64,000 nt of DNA from CAWINX01 sp963702055 (GTDB taxonomy: Bacteria; Actinomycetota; Thermoleophilia; Solirubrobacterales; 70-9), in contig OY969702.1 of the NCBI GenBank assembly GCA_963702055.1, positions 1,922,001 through 1,986,000 of the forward strand, written 5' to 3'. The translations under genes were made by a program, and so were the position numbers. Within the stretch, counting starts at the first letter, position 1. Each line of letters begins with the position of its first letter. Positions 33,687 through 42,238 of this stretch are shown here, piece by piece. Under the pieces are notes generated by a model that was not told the DNA's origin, did not search any database, and worked only from the letters and a program-made list of their open reading frames with translations.

Positions 33687-34978
33687 GGATCGCGATCCTC
33701 GTGGAGGGCACGCGCGGCGACATCTGGCCGCTGATCGCACTTGGGGCGCATATGACCTCCCGAGGTCACGAGGTTGCGGTTACCGCCAGCGAGGAGTTTC
33801 GGCCGATGGCCGACGCGGCGGGCATCCGCTTCGTCGCCCTACCGGCCAGCCGCATTGCCTACCTGGCAAGCGATCAGGGCCAGCGGTCGCTGAACAGCAG
33901 TAGCGCTACCCAAATGCGGGCGTTCCGAGCCTTCATTCGCTCTCATCAAAAAGGGATCGAAGACGCGCTCATCGACGCCGCCGAGGGAGCTGATCTGCTT
34001 GTCACCGGGCATAACACTCAGGATCTCGTCCAATCCCTCGCGATCGCCCGCGGAATCCCGCAGGCGGTAGTCAATCTCTACCCACTCTTCCCGACTGAAG
34101 AGTTCGCACAGCCGATGCTGACGACCAGGCGAGTGCCCACCCCGGCGCTGCGGCGAGCCTCGCACTATCTGATCATTCACCTCTGGTGGCGTATCAACCT
34201 CGATGTCAACCGCTCCTTCGCGCAGCGGCTAGGTCTCTCGCGCACGCCTCGATCGTCGCTCCATCTCTGCGCCGACCCCCGCACATTGGTGCTACAGGCT
34301 TTCAGCCCGAGCTTGCTGCCAAAGCCACGCGACTGGGGTGACAACCAGGCCGTCACCGGCTTTTGGCAACTCCCTCCGGTCCTCCGCGGCTCTCTTGACG
34401 AGGGGTTGGCGGATGACCTTGTGGCTTGGCTCGACGCGGGCGAGCCGCCGGTCTTCCTCGGCTTCGGCAGCATGCCCGTGCTCAACTACAACGGGTTCCT
34501 CGAGATGGCGGCCGAGGCGACCCGCGCGCTCGGGGTCCGGGCAGTCGTCAATATGCCGGTCGTTGGTCGTGACGCGGCGGTGACTGCTCTGCCGGAGCAC
34601 ATGCGAGCGGTGGGAGCGGTGGATCACGAGCGTCTTCTCCCGCACTGCTCGGCGGCAGTGCATCACGGCGGCGCCGGAACGCTTGCCGCCTCGTTGCGGG
34701 CCGGATTGCCGACGATGATCTGCTCGGTTTGGGCCGATCAACCGTTCTGGGGTCGCCGCCTCGAAATACTCGGCGCCGGTGCGCACGTGCCGTTCAAGCG
34801 CCTTGACCGCTCTAAGCTCGAGGCTGGCATACGCAGGCTTCTCTCCGATCCCGTTCGCGAGCGGGCGGCGGCCCTGGGAGAGGCGATCCGCTCCGAAGGC
34901 GACGGCACCGAGGTGGCCGCTGAGTTGCTCGATGAGTGGCTGCCCACCGCTGAGCCCTTCGCGCTGTCCGCGGGTTGA
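33683..34978 (+). CDS. GT1-family glycosyltransferase (sterol/macrolide glucosyltransferase-like)
   Basis: 431 residues, GT-B fold. MRIAILVEGTRGDIWPLIA is the N-terminal acceptor lobe, VFLGFGSMP begins the donor lobe, and HHGGAGTLAASLRAGLPTMI with WADQPFWGRRLE is the signature of the GtfB/sterol-3-glucosyltransferase branch of GT1, which uses a UDP- or dTDP-sugar. The end HxGGAGT block contains the donor diphosphate-binding residues. Under TetR control it may inactivate a small molecule by glycosylation or make a glycolipid. Confidence 0.9.
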   Translation: MRIAILVEGTRGDIWPLIALGAHMTSRGHEVAVTASEEFRPMADAAGIRFVALPASRIAYLASDQGQRSLNSSSATQMRAFRAFIRSHQKGIEDALIDAAEGADLLVTGHNTQDLVQSLAIARGIPQAVVNLYPLFPTEEFAQPMLTTRRVPTPALRRASHYLIIHLWWRINLDVNRSFAQRLGLSRTPRSSLHLCADPRTLVLQAFSPSLLPKPRDWGDNQAVTGFWQLPPVLRGSLDEGLADDLVAWLDAGEPPVFLGFGSMPVLNYNGFLEMAAEATRALGVRAVVNMPVVGRDAAVTALPEHMRAVGAVDHERLLPHCSAAVHHGGAGTLAASLRAGLPTMICSVWADQPFWGRRLEILGAGAHVPFKRLDRSKLEAGIRRLLSDPVRERAAALGEAIRSEGDGTEVAAELLDEWLPTAEPFALSAG

Positions 34979-35250
34979 CGCAGATCGTGCGCCTTGTGTG
35001 GCAGCGCCCTGCGAGAAGCTCCGTCAACTTACGAATGCGGTTGCCACCTTAACCGTCGCGTTTAGTGGCGGTTGAAGTCTGCCGCTTGCGGTTCAACCAC
35101 GTCCGAATCCAGAAAGGCGAGGCAGGGCGGCAGTTCCGTGGACATATCAGGTGGATGGTCGGGTCAGCCGACAGCCAGCTTGGATTCAACTCCGACGCAC
35201 GCGTCCATCGCGGTCCGCGATCGTCTCATCGCGTGCTCGGGACCCGTCAG

Positions 35251-35319
35251 GCGGGAGCCGCCGAGGTGCCCGCGATTTTGCACGCCGTAGGCGTGCTGAC
35301 GCTGGGCACCGGCTCCCGC
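35251..35319. repeat. compound hairpin element E5
   Basis: Outer arms GCGGGAGCCG (35251-35260) with 35310-35319, a 5-nt left bulge CCGAG, then GTGCCC (35266-35271) with GGGCAC (35304-35309). Inner 7-bp stem GCACGCC/GGCGTGC (35280-35286, 35290-35296) with a GTA loop, preceded by TTTT. Compared with E4 the inner stem has GCC/GGC in place of GGC/GCC, a compensated change. It lies in the 373-nt gap 34979-35351, in which no gene is seen. Confidence 0.8.
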
Positions 35320-35351
35320 ACTGGGCGGGACCACGGCCACAGGAGGCTGCG

Positions 35352-35639
35352 ATGAGAGATCGAGTCGACGACCAGCTGATCGGCGACCTTGCGGAAGGCG
35401 AATGTTCGCTCACCTATGACCTGATTCGCGGACGCAGCGTTTGGGAGATCGACCGTATGGTCGACGCCTTCCTGTGTCGTCTCGCGCGGATGAGTCTGGA
35501 GGAGCGGGTGCGCGCGTCTCGCTACGGCGGCTTCACGCGCTGGGAGCGATGGGTTTGGGCGGCGCGCTTTCCTGAGCAAGTCCCGCTGATCAACGGTGAG
35601 TACGAGTGGATCGCCGTCGCAGGAGCCGACTTGGACTGA
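35352..35639 (+). CDS. hypothetical protein (95 aa)
   Basis: ATG 35352 has AGGAGG 6-11 nt upstream. The sequence is mostly helical with acidic and basic patches (DQLIGDLAEGECSLTYDLIRGRSVWEIDRMVDA) and ends in a short strand-rich tail (EYEWIAVAGADLD). No recognisable motif. It stands alone between hairpin element E5 and a degraded repeat. Confidence 0.55.
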   Translation: MRDRVDDQLIGDLAEGECSLTYDLIRGRSVWEIDRMVDAFLCRLARMSLEERVRASRYGGFTRWERWVWAARFPEQVPLINGEYEWIAVAGADLD

Positions 35640-35646
35640 GCTCTCC

Positions 35647-35727
35647 GCAGACTTCGCCGTGGCTCGCGCTACGGCTGAGGCACTTCGCGTGTCGCCCTTC
35701 CAATCTGCTTTCCGCTTGAATAGCGCT
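35647..35727. repeat. degenerate repeat, copy 1 (5' remnant of the 37063 gene)
   Basis: About 80 nt similar to 37024-37108, including a CCGTGGC/GCTACGG hairpin and the codons for the N-terminus of the protein at 37063 (RVALPI). Two inserted bases and a stop in the corresponding frame break it here. It flanks the secreted-protein gene 35749-36816 on one side, with copy 2 on the other. Confidence 0.55.
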
Positions 35728-35748
35728 CTGTCGGACCGCGACGCTTCT

Positions 35749-36816
35749 TTAGGTGACGACACAGTGCCCGGAGCGGTCGCATGTGGCGAGTGACCCCTGC
35801 GCTTTGGGCTTCAGGATGCGCAAACGCCGGCCGTCCCAGCGCTCGACAAGGCGGGGCTGGTTCGCGCTGGCGCTGCTTCGCCCCCCGGTGGCCGTGCAGT
35901 CGCGCGGCGTAACGCAAGCGATGTCGTCGAGGTACGGACCGAACACGTTCCGCCGATTGGACCTGAGGCCCACCGCCCGCACCCGCTTCCATGAGTGGCC
36001 GTTCCAGCGGTAGGCCAGTACGAAGCGTCCCCCACCGACGGCAAGGCAGAATCGTGACGAGGCGCAGGAGACGCTCCTGAGTTCCTCAACCCCGTGCCTG
36101 ACCCTCGGTAGCCGTAGGTGCCGAGCGGTCCAATGATGGCCATTCCAGCGCATGAGGCTTTGCTCTACGAAGGGGCCAGCACCCTCTGCCTCCACCCCAA
36201 CGCACATCCGCGAGGAGCCACAAGAGACCGAGGCCAGTGCGTAGGGCACGAGAATGTCGGCGCCCCCAGGTCCCTTCCCTTTGACCCTCCCGACATGATT
36301 GTGTGGCACGTGCACGGGTCTCCAGCGTCTTCCGTTCCAGTGCTCGGCGAAGTTGACGCCAGTTAGGGAGTCGACCACTCGTTCGCCGACTGCCCAACAA
36401 TCCTGATCCGTGACGCAGGCGATCGAGCGCGCGAGCGCCTGCTGCGATGGCGGTCGCTGTGCGATCCAGCCTTCCTCGGTGCGAGCATCGAGGAACTGCT
36501 GGCGTCCCGATCCGAACGAGGTCACTCCCAGGGCCAAGCACAGTTCGGTCGATGGACAGGAAACCGCGCTCAGGCCGGAGAGGATGTCGCGACTTGGACC
36601 CGGCGCAAGTTCCCGGTGCCAGGCAACTCCATTCCAATGCTCGGCAAACGGACCGCGCTTGTCTCCAGCGACCGCCGTGCAGTCGGTTGCAGAGCTGCAG
36701 CTCACGCTGAGCCCGTGCTGTAGACGGTGCAGCTGGAAGTGCCCTGCGCTCGCCGCCGCGGAGCCCCCCGGGAGAGCCGCCAACACAGCCAATGCAGTGA
36801 TCACCCCACGCCGCAT
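35749..36816 (-). CDS. secreted protein with six SxxxC-type repeats, possible beta-propeller
   Basis: 355 residues with an N-terminal signal (ITALAVLAALPGGSAAASA). Six repeats follow with a shared pattern of VSC-x3-4-C-x-AVG, an aromatic EHWNG-x2-W segment and a Pro-rich loop (for example SVSCGSSRMCVGV and LMRWNGHHW). The paired Cys spacing suggests disulphides in each blade. Similar extracellular repeat proteins are common in Thermoleophilia; their role is not known, adhesion or wall binding being plausible. Confidence 0.7.
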   Translation of the reverse strand: MRRGVITALAVLAALPGGSAAASAGHFQLHRLQHGLSVSCSSATDCTAVAGDKRGPFAEHWNGVAWHRELAPGPSRDILSGLSAVSCPSTELCLALGVTSFGSGRQQFLDARTEEGWIAQRPPSQQALARSIACVTDQDCWAVGERVVDSLTGVNFAEHWNGRRWRPVHVPHNHVGRVKGKGPGGADILVPYALASVSCGSSRMCVGVEAEGAGPFVEQSLMRWNGHHWTARHLRLPRVRHGVEELRSVSCASSRFCLAVGGGRFVLAYRWNGHSWKRVRAVGLRSNRRNVFGPYLDDIACVTPRDCTATGGRSSASANQPRLVERWDGRRLRILKPKAQGSLATCDRSGHCVVT

Positions 36817-37023
36817 CGATTTCTCCGTCTCCGCACCTCAGCCACGGCACCACGGTATCGGAGGCAACCCTGGTCCGCCATCGACTCGCTCGCCACAGGA
36901 GCCGGTGCCCTCTCACTCCCGCGGGTTAATTCCCCCGCGGAGTCATCGAAAGCATTCGCCCGTTCGCATGCGACGAGTGCGAGCAGTTGCTGCCGCTTCA
37001 CCGATCTCAATTGAATCGCGAAC

Positions 37024-37108
37024 TGCGAAGACCTTCGCCGTAGCTCGCGCTACGGTTTGGCGGTGCCGCGTATCGCCCTTCCGATCCGCTTTCGTTTGGA
37101 TAGCCGCT
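37024..37108. repeat. degenerate repeat, copy 2 (start of the 37063 gene)
   Basis: Partner of 35647-35727. Contains a CCGTAGC/GCTACGG hairpin (TCGC loop, about 37038-37055) followed by the start of the gene at 37063. Direct orientation on both sides of the 35749-36816 gene suggests it was inserted between two copies or that the segment was duplicated. Confidence 0.55.
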
Positions 37109-37464
37109 CAGTTAGCGGAGAGACGCTGGTCCTCGAAGCTGGCGCTGAGGTTCTGGTTCTGACCAGCTGCTCGGCCGACCTCGGCATCGAGTTGCGCAGC
37201 GCCTATTTGAGTGGGGAGGAACACGCTGACCTCTTGGTTGCGGAGAGCGGCGTGGTCCGGGCGGCTCCGGCCGAACTCGGCTCACGCTGGCTTACCGATG
37301 TGCGCGATGCCCTGAGTTCGCAGCGGCGCCGGGTGTTGTACGACCACCTTCAGCGGTTTCAGGACCTTGCCTTGGAGGCCGGACACGCGCTGAGCTTCGA
37401 CGGGGTCGAGTTGGCGGTTGCGCAGCTTGACCCGCTGGGCGCCGAGCACTTCGCTGGGCGGTAG
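37063..37464 (+). CDS. hypothetical protein (133 aa)
   Basis: GTG 37063 preferred over TTG 37057. The sequence has an N-terminal strand (VPRIALPIRFRL), a strand-rich middle (GETLVLEAGAEVLVLTSCSADLGIELRSA) and a C-terminal helix with RRRVLYDHLQRFQDLALEAGH. I do not recognise a family; it could be a PilZ-like or other small beta-barrel domain. It is the intact version of the degraded copy at 35647. Confidence 0.55.
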   Translation: MPRIALPIRFRLDSRSVSGETLVLEAGAEVLVLTSCSADLGIELRSAYLSGEEHADLLVAESGVVRAAPAELGSRWLTDVRDALSSQRRRVLYDHLQRFQDLALEAGHALSFDGVELAVAQLDPLGAEHFAGR

Positions 37465-37475
37465 ATCGCAGCCCC

Positions 37476-38057
37476 CTACTTCAGGCAGACGACCTCGACT
37501 TCGGCGCTGGCGCTGCCTCCTGAGTCGCTGGTGATCTGACCGGCCCAACCTTCGACGCCGGAGTTGCTGAATGGCTGGGATTCGATGATTCCTACCCGAC
37601 GGTTTCCAGGATCGGTGAAGGTGACCCCGCCGCTGAGCAGGCGCTCACCGACGCCGCACTTCGCGACCTCGGTATTGGAGCTTGTCCAGGTGCTGAGGTC
37701 AGGTGACGCGTCGTTGTCCGCGATCGGAGTGGTGTGGATCACCACCGGCCCCAGTGCGTAGCCGCGAACCGAGTCGGGGGCGATTGCGTTGGCGGTGACG
37801 GCGTTGGCGGCGAGGGCATTGGTGCCGACGGCGCCGCCTCTGAGGGCGCGAGGGGTGACCGAGGCCTTTGTGATCGCGGGCCTTCTGACTGCGTTGCGCG
37901 AGAGGTTGCGGGCAGTCACCGCTCCCTTGGCGATGTCGCCCCTCTTCACCACGTTCTTGCCGGGCAGCGCCCCGGCGTTGCCGGCCAGGGCGACCATCAG
38001 CGCGGTGAACCCGAGGACCGTCCCCAGGCTGGGTAGCTTCAGTCTCAATTTGGGCAT
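37476..38057 (-). CDS. secreted protein with alanine-rich short repeats
   Basis: 193 residues. N-terminal hydrophobic segment (LGTVLGFTALMVALAGNAGA) is a signal or anchor. Residues ~30-95 are a run of short repeats of the type GAVTARNLSRNAVR, ASVTPRALRGGAV and ANAVTANAIAPDSV, which likely fold as a stacked or trimeric fibre, followed by a C-terminal strand-rich domain with a Cys pair (KCGVGERLLSGGV...VVCLK). Same family as the protein at 48734. Typical of Solirubrobacterales; function unknown, probably a surface fibre. Confidence 0.7.
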   Translation of the reverse strand: MPKLRLKLPSLGTVLGFTALMVALAGNAGALPGKNVVKRGDIAKGAVTARNLSRNAVRRPAITKASVTPRALRGGAVGTNALAANAVTANAIAPDSVRGYALGPVVIHTTPIADNDASPDLSTWTSSNTEVAKCGVGERLLSGGVTFTDPGNRRVGIIESQPFSNSGVEGWAGQITSDSGGSASAEVEVVCLK

Positions 38058-38186
38058 CTCATCCTCCTTGTTCGGACCTGGGGCTCGAAGTCGGTTTCCT
38101 TGATGTCAACACGGGATCGCAGCGCTTGTGGCGCAGCTGGGACGGACGATCTATTTCGCTCCATGCCTCTACAAGCATCCTCACGC

Positions 38187-39800
38187 TCAATGTCTCCCCC
38201 TTCGCGGCGCCTTGACGCGGATGCGGACCGGCTTGCCGGCTCCGCCGACCCAGGGGTAGCCGGCCTGGTTGGGGATCACCGCGCGTAGGCGGTAGGTGCT
38301 CGAGCGGGTGGTGCCGGTGAAGCGGTAGCGAGTGCGGAAGACGCCGTTGGCGTTCGAGGTCGCTTTGCGGAAGGTGAACCAGCGGCGCGAGTGGGGGGCG
38401 CTTGCTTCCAAGACGACGACGCGGCCGCCGGCGCTCGGTCCGGGGACCGAACCGCGGATCTTGATTTTGTGGCCGTTCTTTACCTTGCGCGGGGCGATGT
38501 GCAGGGTCGGCTTGCCGTGGGCGAAGTAGCGGACGTCGCGGGCTACCTGGTTGGCGTCGTGGCGGTAGCCGATCACGATTTCGCGGTTGGGCCCTGCGCC
38601 GACGTCGTAGGAGTAGTGGCCGGAGGCGTCGGTCTTGACGACTCCTACCGATGAGGGCTTTGGGTCGACACCGAGGGTCTGTTGCTTGACGCAGAGGGTT
38701 GCGCCGGAGACCGGGTCACCGGAGTTGGTGGCGAGGCGACCGCTGACGTCGGCGCTTTGGCCGTAGCCGACCGTGATCGTGTCGGCGTTTGTGCCGTCGA
38801 ACTGGGCGCTTAGCTGGTCGCCCCCCGCCACTGGCGATTCGGCGCAGGAGTTGTCGACTTCGACGGTTTGGGACTGGGAGCAGGTCTTGTTCGGGTCGCT
38901 GAGGGTGGCGAAGTCGCTGGCGCAGACCTCGACCGTGTTGGAGCCGTTGCGGAAGGGGTAGGCGCCGGTGTCGAGGTTCCAGCCGGCGCTTGTGTCGGTC
39001 GGGCAGGGTGTCGGCTGCTCGGCGACGGTGCCGATGATGCTCGGGTTGGAGACCTGGGCGAGGCTGCAGTTGGTCGCCTGCGGTTGCGCCGCCGGTAGGC
39101 CGTTGACCGATACCGAGAGGTTGCTGATCCCGCCGCCTTGGTCGTGGGCGTCGACGCTGAGGCTTTGATGGCCGCGCAGGACGTTGCCCGAGAGCAGCGA
39201 GCCTTTGAGGTTGGCGAGGGTCGGGGCTACCGGGTCGACTTCGGTGACGGCGAAGTAGTGGGCGTAGATCCAGGGGCCCGCCGTGCAGCTTCCTTTGCTG
39301 CCGTCGCAGCCCAGCCAGATGTCGAGTGGGCCGTAGGAGCGATTGAGCTGGAAGATCGTCTGCTGTTCGACCGAGCAGTCATCGGGCCAGTTGCCGGAGG
39401 CGATCAAGACGAAGGCGACTACCGCGCTCTGGTAGCCGTCGCACTTGGCGCCCGACATCGTCACCGAGGCCATCGTTCCGCCCGGTGGGGCGGCGATCGG
39501 CACGCTCCAGATCGAGAAGCTGGCGCTGACCGGGCCGGTTTCGGTGATCTTCAGCGATCCGCCGGGCTGGTTGCAGCTGTCGGTCGGGGTGTAGGGGACT
39601 CCGGGGTTGACGGCGAAGCTGACGCCGGCGTCGCCGCCGCCGGGAAGGGCGGAGTCACACATCTCATAGACGTAGCGGGCGGGTGCCGCCTTGGCTTGGT
39701 CGGCGATGAGCAGGACGAGTGTCGTCGCTAGGGCGGTGACGAGAAGCAATCGGATCGCGAAGTCGATTCGGTTTGGCTTTCTGTCTATTGCTGCGTCCAT
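38187..39800 (-). CDS. secreted Ig-like domain protein
   Basis: 537 residues. Signal peptide RLLLVTALATTLVLLIADQAKA. A Cys-containing N-terminal domain (residues ~40-200) is followed by Ig-like modules, including GQSADVSGRLATNSGDPVSGATLCV...TDASGHYSYDVGAGPNREI and a C-terminal KNGHKIKIRGSVPGPSAGG and RTRYRFTGTTRSSTYRLRA repeat pair typical of bacterial Ig-like/carboxypeptidase regulatory-like folds. It closes the minus-strand transfer gene cluster (60 nt after the membrane protein at 39861-40508), so it may act at the cell surface in donor-recipient contact. Confidence 0.75.
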   Translation of the reverse strand: MDAAIDRKPNRIDFAIRLLLVTALATTLVLLIADQAKAAPARYVYEMCDSALPGGGDAGVSFAVNPGVPYTPTDSCNQPGGSLKITETGPVSASFSIWSVPIAAPPGGTMASVTMSGAKCDGYQSAVVAFVLIASGNWPDDCSVEQQTIFQLNRSYGPLDIWLGCDGSKGSCTAGPWIYAHYFAVTEVDPVAPTLANLKGSLLSGNVLRGHQSLSVDAHDQGGGISNLSVSVNGLPAAQPQATNCSLAQVSNPSIIGTVAEQPTPCPTDTSAGWNLDTGAYPFRNGSNTVEVCASDFATLSDPNKTCSQSQTVEVDNSCAESPVAGGDQLSAQFDGTNADTITVGYGQSADVSGRLATNSGDPVSGATLCVKQQTLGVDPKPSSVGVVKTDASGHYSYDVGAGPNREIVIGYRHDANQVARDVRYFAHGKPTLHIAPRKVKNGHKIKIRGSVPGPSAGGRVVVLEASAPHSRRWFTFRKATSNANGVFRTRYRFTGTTRSSTYRLRAVIPNQAGYPWVGGAGKPVRIRVKAPRRGRH

Positions 39801-39860
39801 TGGCGTCTCCTTGCTCGTTTGCGCCTTTGCTTCAGATGTCCATCGCGGGCTCGGTTTGCC

Positions 39861-40508
39861 TCACCGCTCAAAGCTGAACTCCTGACTGGGAGACGTAGAG
39901 AAGCTCGGTTTCGGTCCACTTGGGGGTGAAGATGGGCTGGTTGGTGCTGGGGATTGGCTTGGCTGTGGGGTCGCCGCTGGCGGTGGGGTGGGACTTGGCG
40001 TTGCCGCTGCGGTTGTCGTTGAGACCTGTTCGCTCGGTCGTGCTCGGGCCTGGGCGTGCTTGTCGGTGCGGCGGGTTCTCGCTTGGGCGCTGCGGCGCTC
40101 GCGGGTTTGGCGGCTTGCGGGACGGCTGCTCGGTTTGTTTGGTTGCACGGCCGGGTTGGGGCGCGATGCGCTCGGCTGTGCGGGGGCTTGAACAGCCGTC
40201 GTCGCAACCGCACCGCCGCGAGGTGTTGCGGCTGCGACGACGGCGATCAGGGCGATTGCGATCGCGGCGAGGCCGATCGCGGCGAGGCTGCGGGTGGAGG
40301 GGCGGAAGGGTTTGGTTCCGGCGGCGCGGACCAGTTCGATGCGCTGGCTGCGCTCGGCCTCGAAATCGTGCGCGCCGTTCAGCGGCACCGCCTCCTCGCC
40401 CCAGGTGCTCTTGGCGGTGGGGTCTGCGCAGCCGTCGATCTCCGGCTCCGAGTTCTCGCTCGGGGCGGGATCGTCGATTTCGGTTGTCGCGTCCTGCTCC
40501 AAGTTCAT
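39861..40508 (-). CDS. single-pass membrane protein with Pro/Ser/Arg-rich tail
   Basis: 215 residues. An acidic cytoplasmic N-terminus (~residues 1-70) and one transmembrane segment (LAAIGLAAIAIALIAVVAAA, ~73-92) precede a ~120-residue extracellular Pro/Ser/Thr/Arg-rich linker that ends in SFSTSPSQEFSFER. The end motif QEFSF is close to QEFNPF and QEFGAFK in the sigma-membrane protein at 53271-54473. It overlaps the coupling protein start by 4 bases, so it belongs to the transfer operon. Function unknown. Confidence 0.7.
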   Translation of the reverse strand: MNLEQDATTEIDDPAPSENSEPEIDGCADPTAKSTWGEEAVPLNGAHDFEAERSQRIELVRAAGTKPFRPSTRSLAAIGLAAIAIALIAVVAAATPRGGAVATTAVQAPAQPSASRPNPAVQPNKPSSRPASRQTRERRSAQARTRRTDKHAQARARPSEQVSTTTAAATPSPTPPPAATPQPSQSPAPTSPSSPPSGPKPSFSTSPSQEFSFER

Positions 40509-42238
40509 GGCGCGGACTCCTTGTGCGACCCGACGGGTTGCTCAAGTTTTCCTGAGTCTCTTGAGACTTTCAACCCCGCTACCTCCTGTAAAGAGCGCAG
40601 CTCGACCTTTGTCGGAGGCAGGTGGCCGTAGATCAGCAGCGCCTTGCCGCGCTCGGTCTCGCGTACAACGTTGGCCGGGGTCAGCTGGCGGTAGGTGCTC
40701 AGCTCGGTGGTCGAGCTGTGTCCCTCGCCGGAGGTATGGGAGCGCTCCTGGAACTCACCGGCTCCGACCACCCGCGTCGCGTAGTCGAGCGTCTCGGGGT
40801 CGGAGATCCCCGTCCCGAACAGCTTGGCCCGGTGGTTGTTGACGATCGTCTGCGCCTGCTCGCCGTAGCGGCTGCGGACCTGGGCGAGGTCCTGGAAGAC
40901 CGAGAGCAGCTGGATTCCTTGGCCGGCGCCGGTCGCCGCTACCTCGTCGAGGTTGGGGATCGGGGCGATGTTGGCGGCTTCGTCGAGGACGAGGAGCAGC
41001 GGCGGGTCGATCGGCTTGCCGGTTGCCGCAGCGCTCTCATAGACCACGGCGAGCAGCTCCTGGATCATCATCGAGAACAGCGGGCGCAGCCGCTCCTGTT
41101 CGTGGGCGGGGGCGCAGAGGTAGAGGGTGTTGTTGCCGTGCAGCAGGGCGGCGGGGGTGTAGTCGGCGTGCTGGGTTTCCTCGGCGACGTGGGGGTCGGC
41201 GAAGGCGGCGACGATCGTCTCCGCCGTGGTCTGGATCGAGCTGCGCTGGCGCTTCTCGCGCGCCAGGCTCGCCCGCCAGGAGCGCCTGGCCTCAGAGCGC
41301 CCCTCGCCCGCGCCCTCGAGTAGCGCTTCCACTTCCTTTGTGGCGCCCTCGCCTTCTTCCAGCCAGCGCACCACATCGGCGATCGTCTTCTTCGGCTCCG
41401 ACGCCGCCGCGAAGAGCAACGGCGCCAGCAGCTTCTCCGCCGCCGCGTACCAGAACTCCGCGTCATCGATCCCGGCGCGGGCCGGCCGCGCGGCGCGGCT
41501 CAGCCAGTGGGCCACCCGCATCGCCCCGCGCCAGCTGCCGCAGCCATTCAGCGGTGTCGCTTTGACGCGGGCCAGCTCGGTCACCCGGGCGGGGTCGAAG
41601 ACCATCGCCCTGCCAAGCTTTGACCTCGCCGTCATCGTGTCGCGCACAAGGTCGGTCTTGATCGAGGTCGCCACCGCTGGTCCCGGCCACTCCAGCAGCG
41701 CCGGGATCGCCAGCGCTGTCGTCTTGCCGCTCTGGGAGGGGGCGACGACGATCACCGATTGACGCTGCTCGGCGGCGAGCAGGCGGCGGTGGGCGCGGCC
41801 GAGGATCACCCGGCCCGGTTGTGCCTCCTTGACGAACAGCGCCCGCAGGTCGCGCTTGGCGGCCCAGCGAGCGCTCGCCGGACTGTCCTTGTGGCCGAGT
41901 TTGAGCAACGCGCCCCAGGGCTTCTCCCGTGCCAGCCGCAGGGCGGCGGCAATTGCCTCGCCGAGCGTGGCGAGGATGAGCGCCAGCGCCAGGTAGAAGC
42001 CGATCGCGCCGGGCAGGGCGTGGCGCATCGCGGCGGGCCAGGCGGCGCGCGGGTCGCCGAGGTGGGCGGGGAGACGGAGCGCCGTGGCGAGGAGTTGGGG
42101 CGCGGGGGTGCTGATCCAACCGTCGCCGAAGAGCGCCGCCCCCAGCGCCCCGCTCAGCCAGAGCACGCCGAGCGCGGCGATCGCGAAGCCGGCCAGCGGC
42201 AGCAGCGCGCCGCCGCCGGGTGGAGGGGGCTGCTTCAC
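40505..42238 (-). CDS. type IV coupling protein (TraG/VirD4-like)
   Basis: 577 residues from GTG 42238, which overlaps the previous stop. Two N-terminal membrane segments (PLAGFAIAALGVLWLSGALG and IGFYLALALILATLGEAIAA) are followed by the ATPase: Walker A VIVVAPSQSGKTTAL, Walker B LLLVLDEAANIAPI, and GIQLLSVFQDLAQVRSRYG plus LIYGHLPPTKVELR. It couples the relaxase-DNA complex to the secretion channel. The frame that continues upstream of 42238 is not used because it lies entirely inside the VirB4 gene. Confidence 0.93.
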   Translation of the reverse strand: MKQPPPPGGGALLPLAGFAIAALGVLWLSGALGAALFGDGWISTPAPQLLATALRLPAHLGDPRAAWPAAMRHALPGAIGFYLALALILATLGEAIAAALRLAREKPWGALLKLGHKDSPASARWAAKRDLRALFVKEAQPGRVILGRAHRRLLAAEQRQSVIVVAPSQSGKTTALAIPALLEWPGPAVATSIKTDLVRDTMTARSKLGRAMVFDPARVTELARVKATPLNGCGSWRGAMRVAHWLSRAARPARAGIDDAEFWYAAAEKLLAPLLFAAASEPKKTIADVVRWLEEGEGATKEVEALLEGAGEGRSEARRSWRASLAREKRQRSSIQTTAETIVAAFADPHVAEETQHADYTPAALLHGNNTLYLCAPAHEQERLRPLFSMMIQELLAVVYESAAATGKPIDPPLLLVLDEAANIAPIPNLDEVAATGAGQGIQLLSVFQDLAQVRSRYGEQAQTIVNNHRAKLFGTGISDPETLDYATRVVGAGEFQERSHTSGEGHSSTTELSTYRQLTPANVVRETERGKALLIYGHLPPTKVELRSLQEVAGLKVSRDSGKLEQPVGSHKESAP

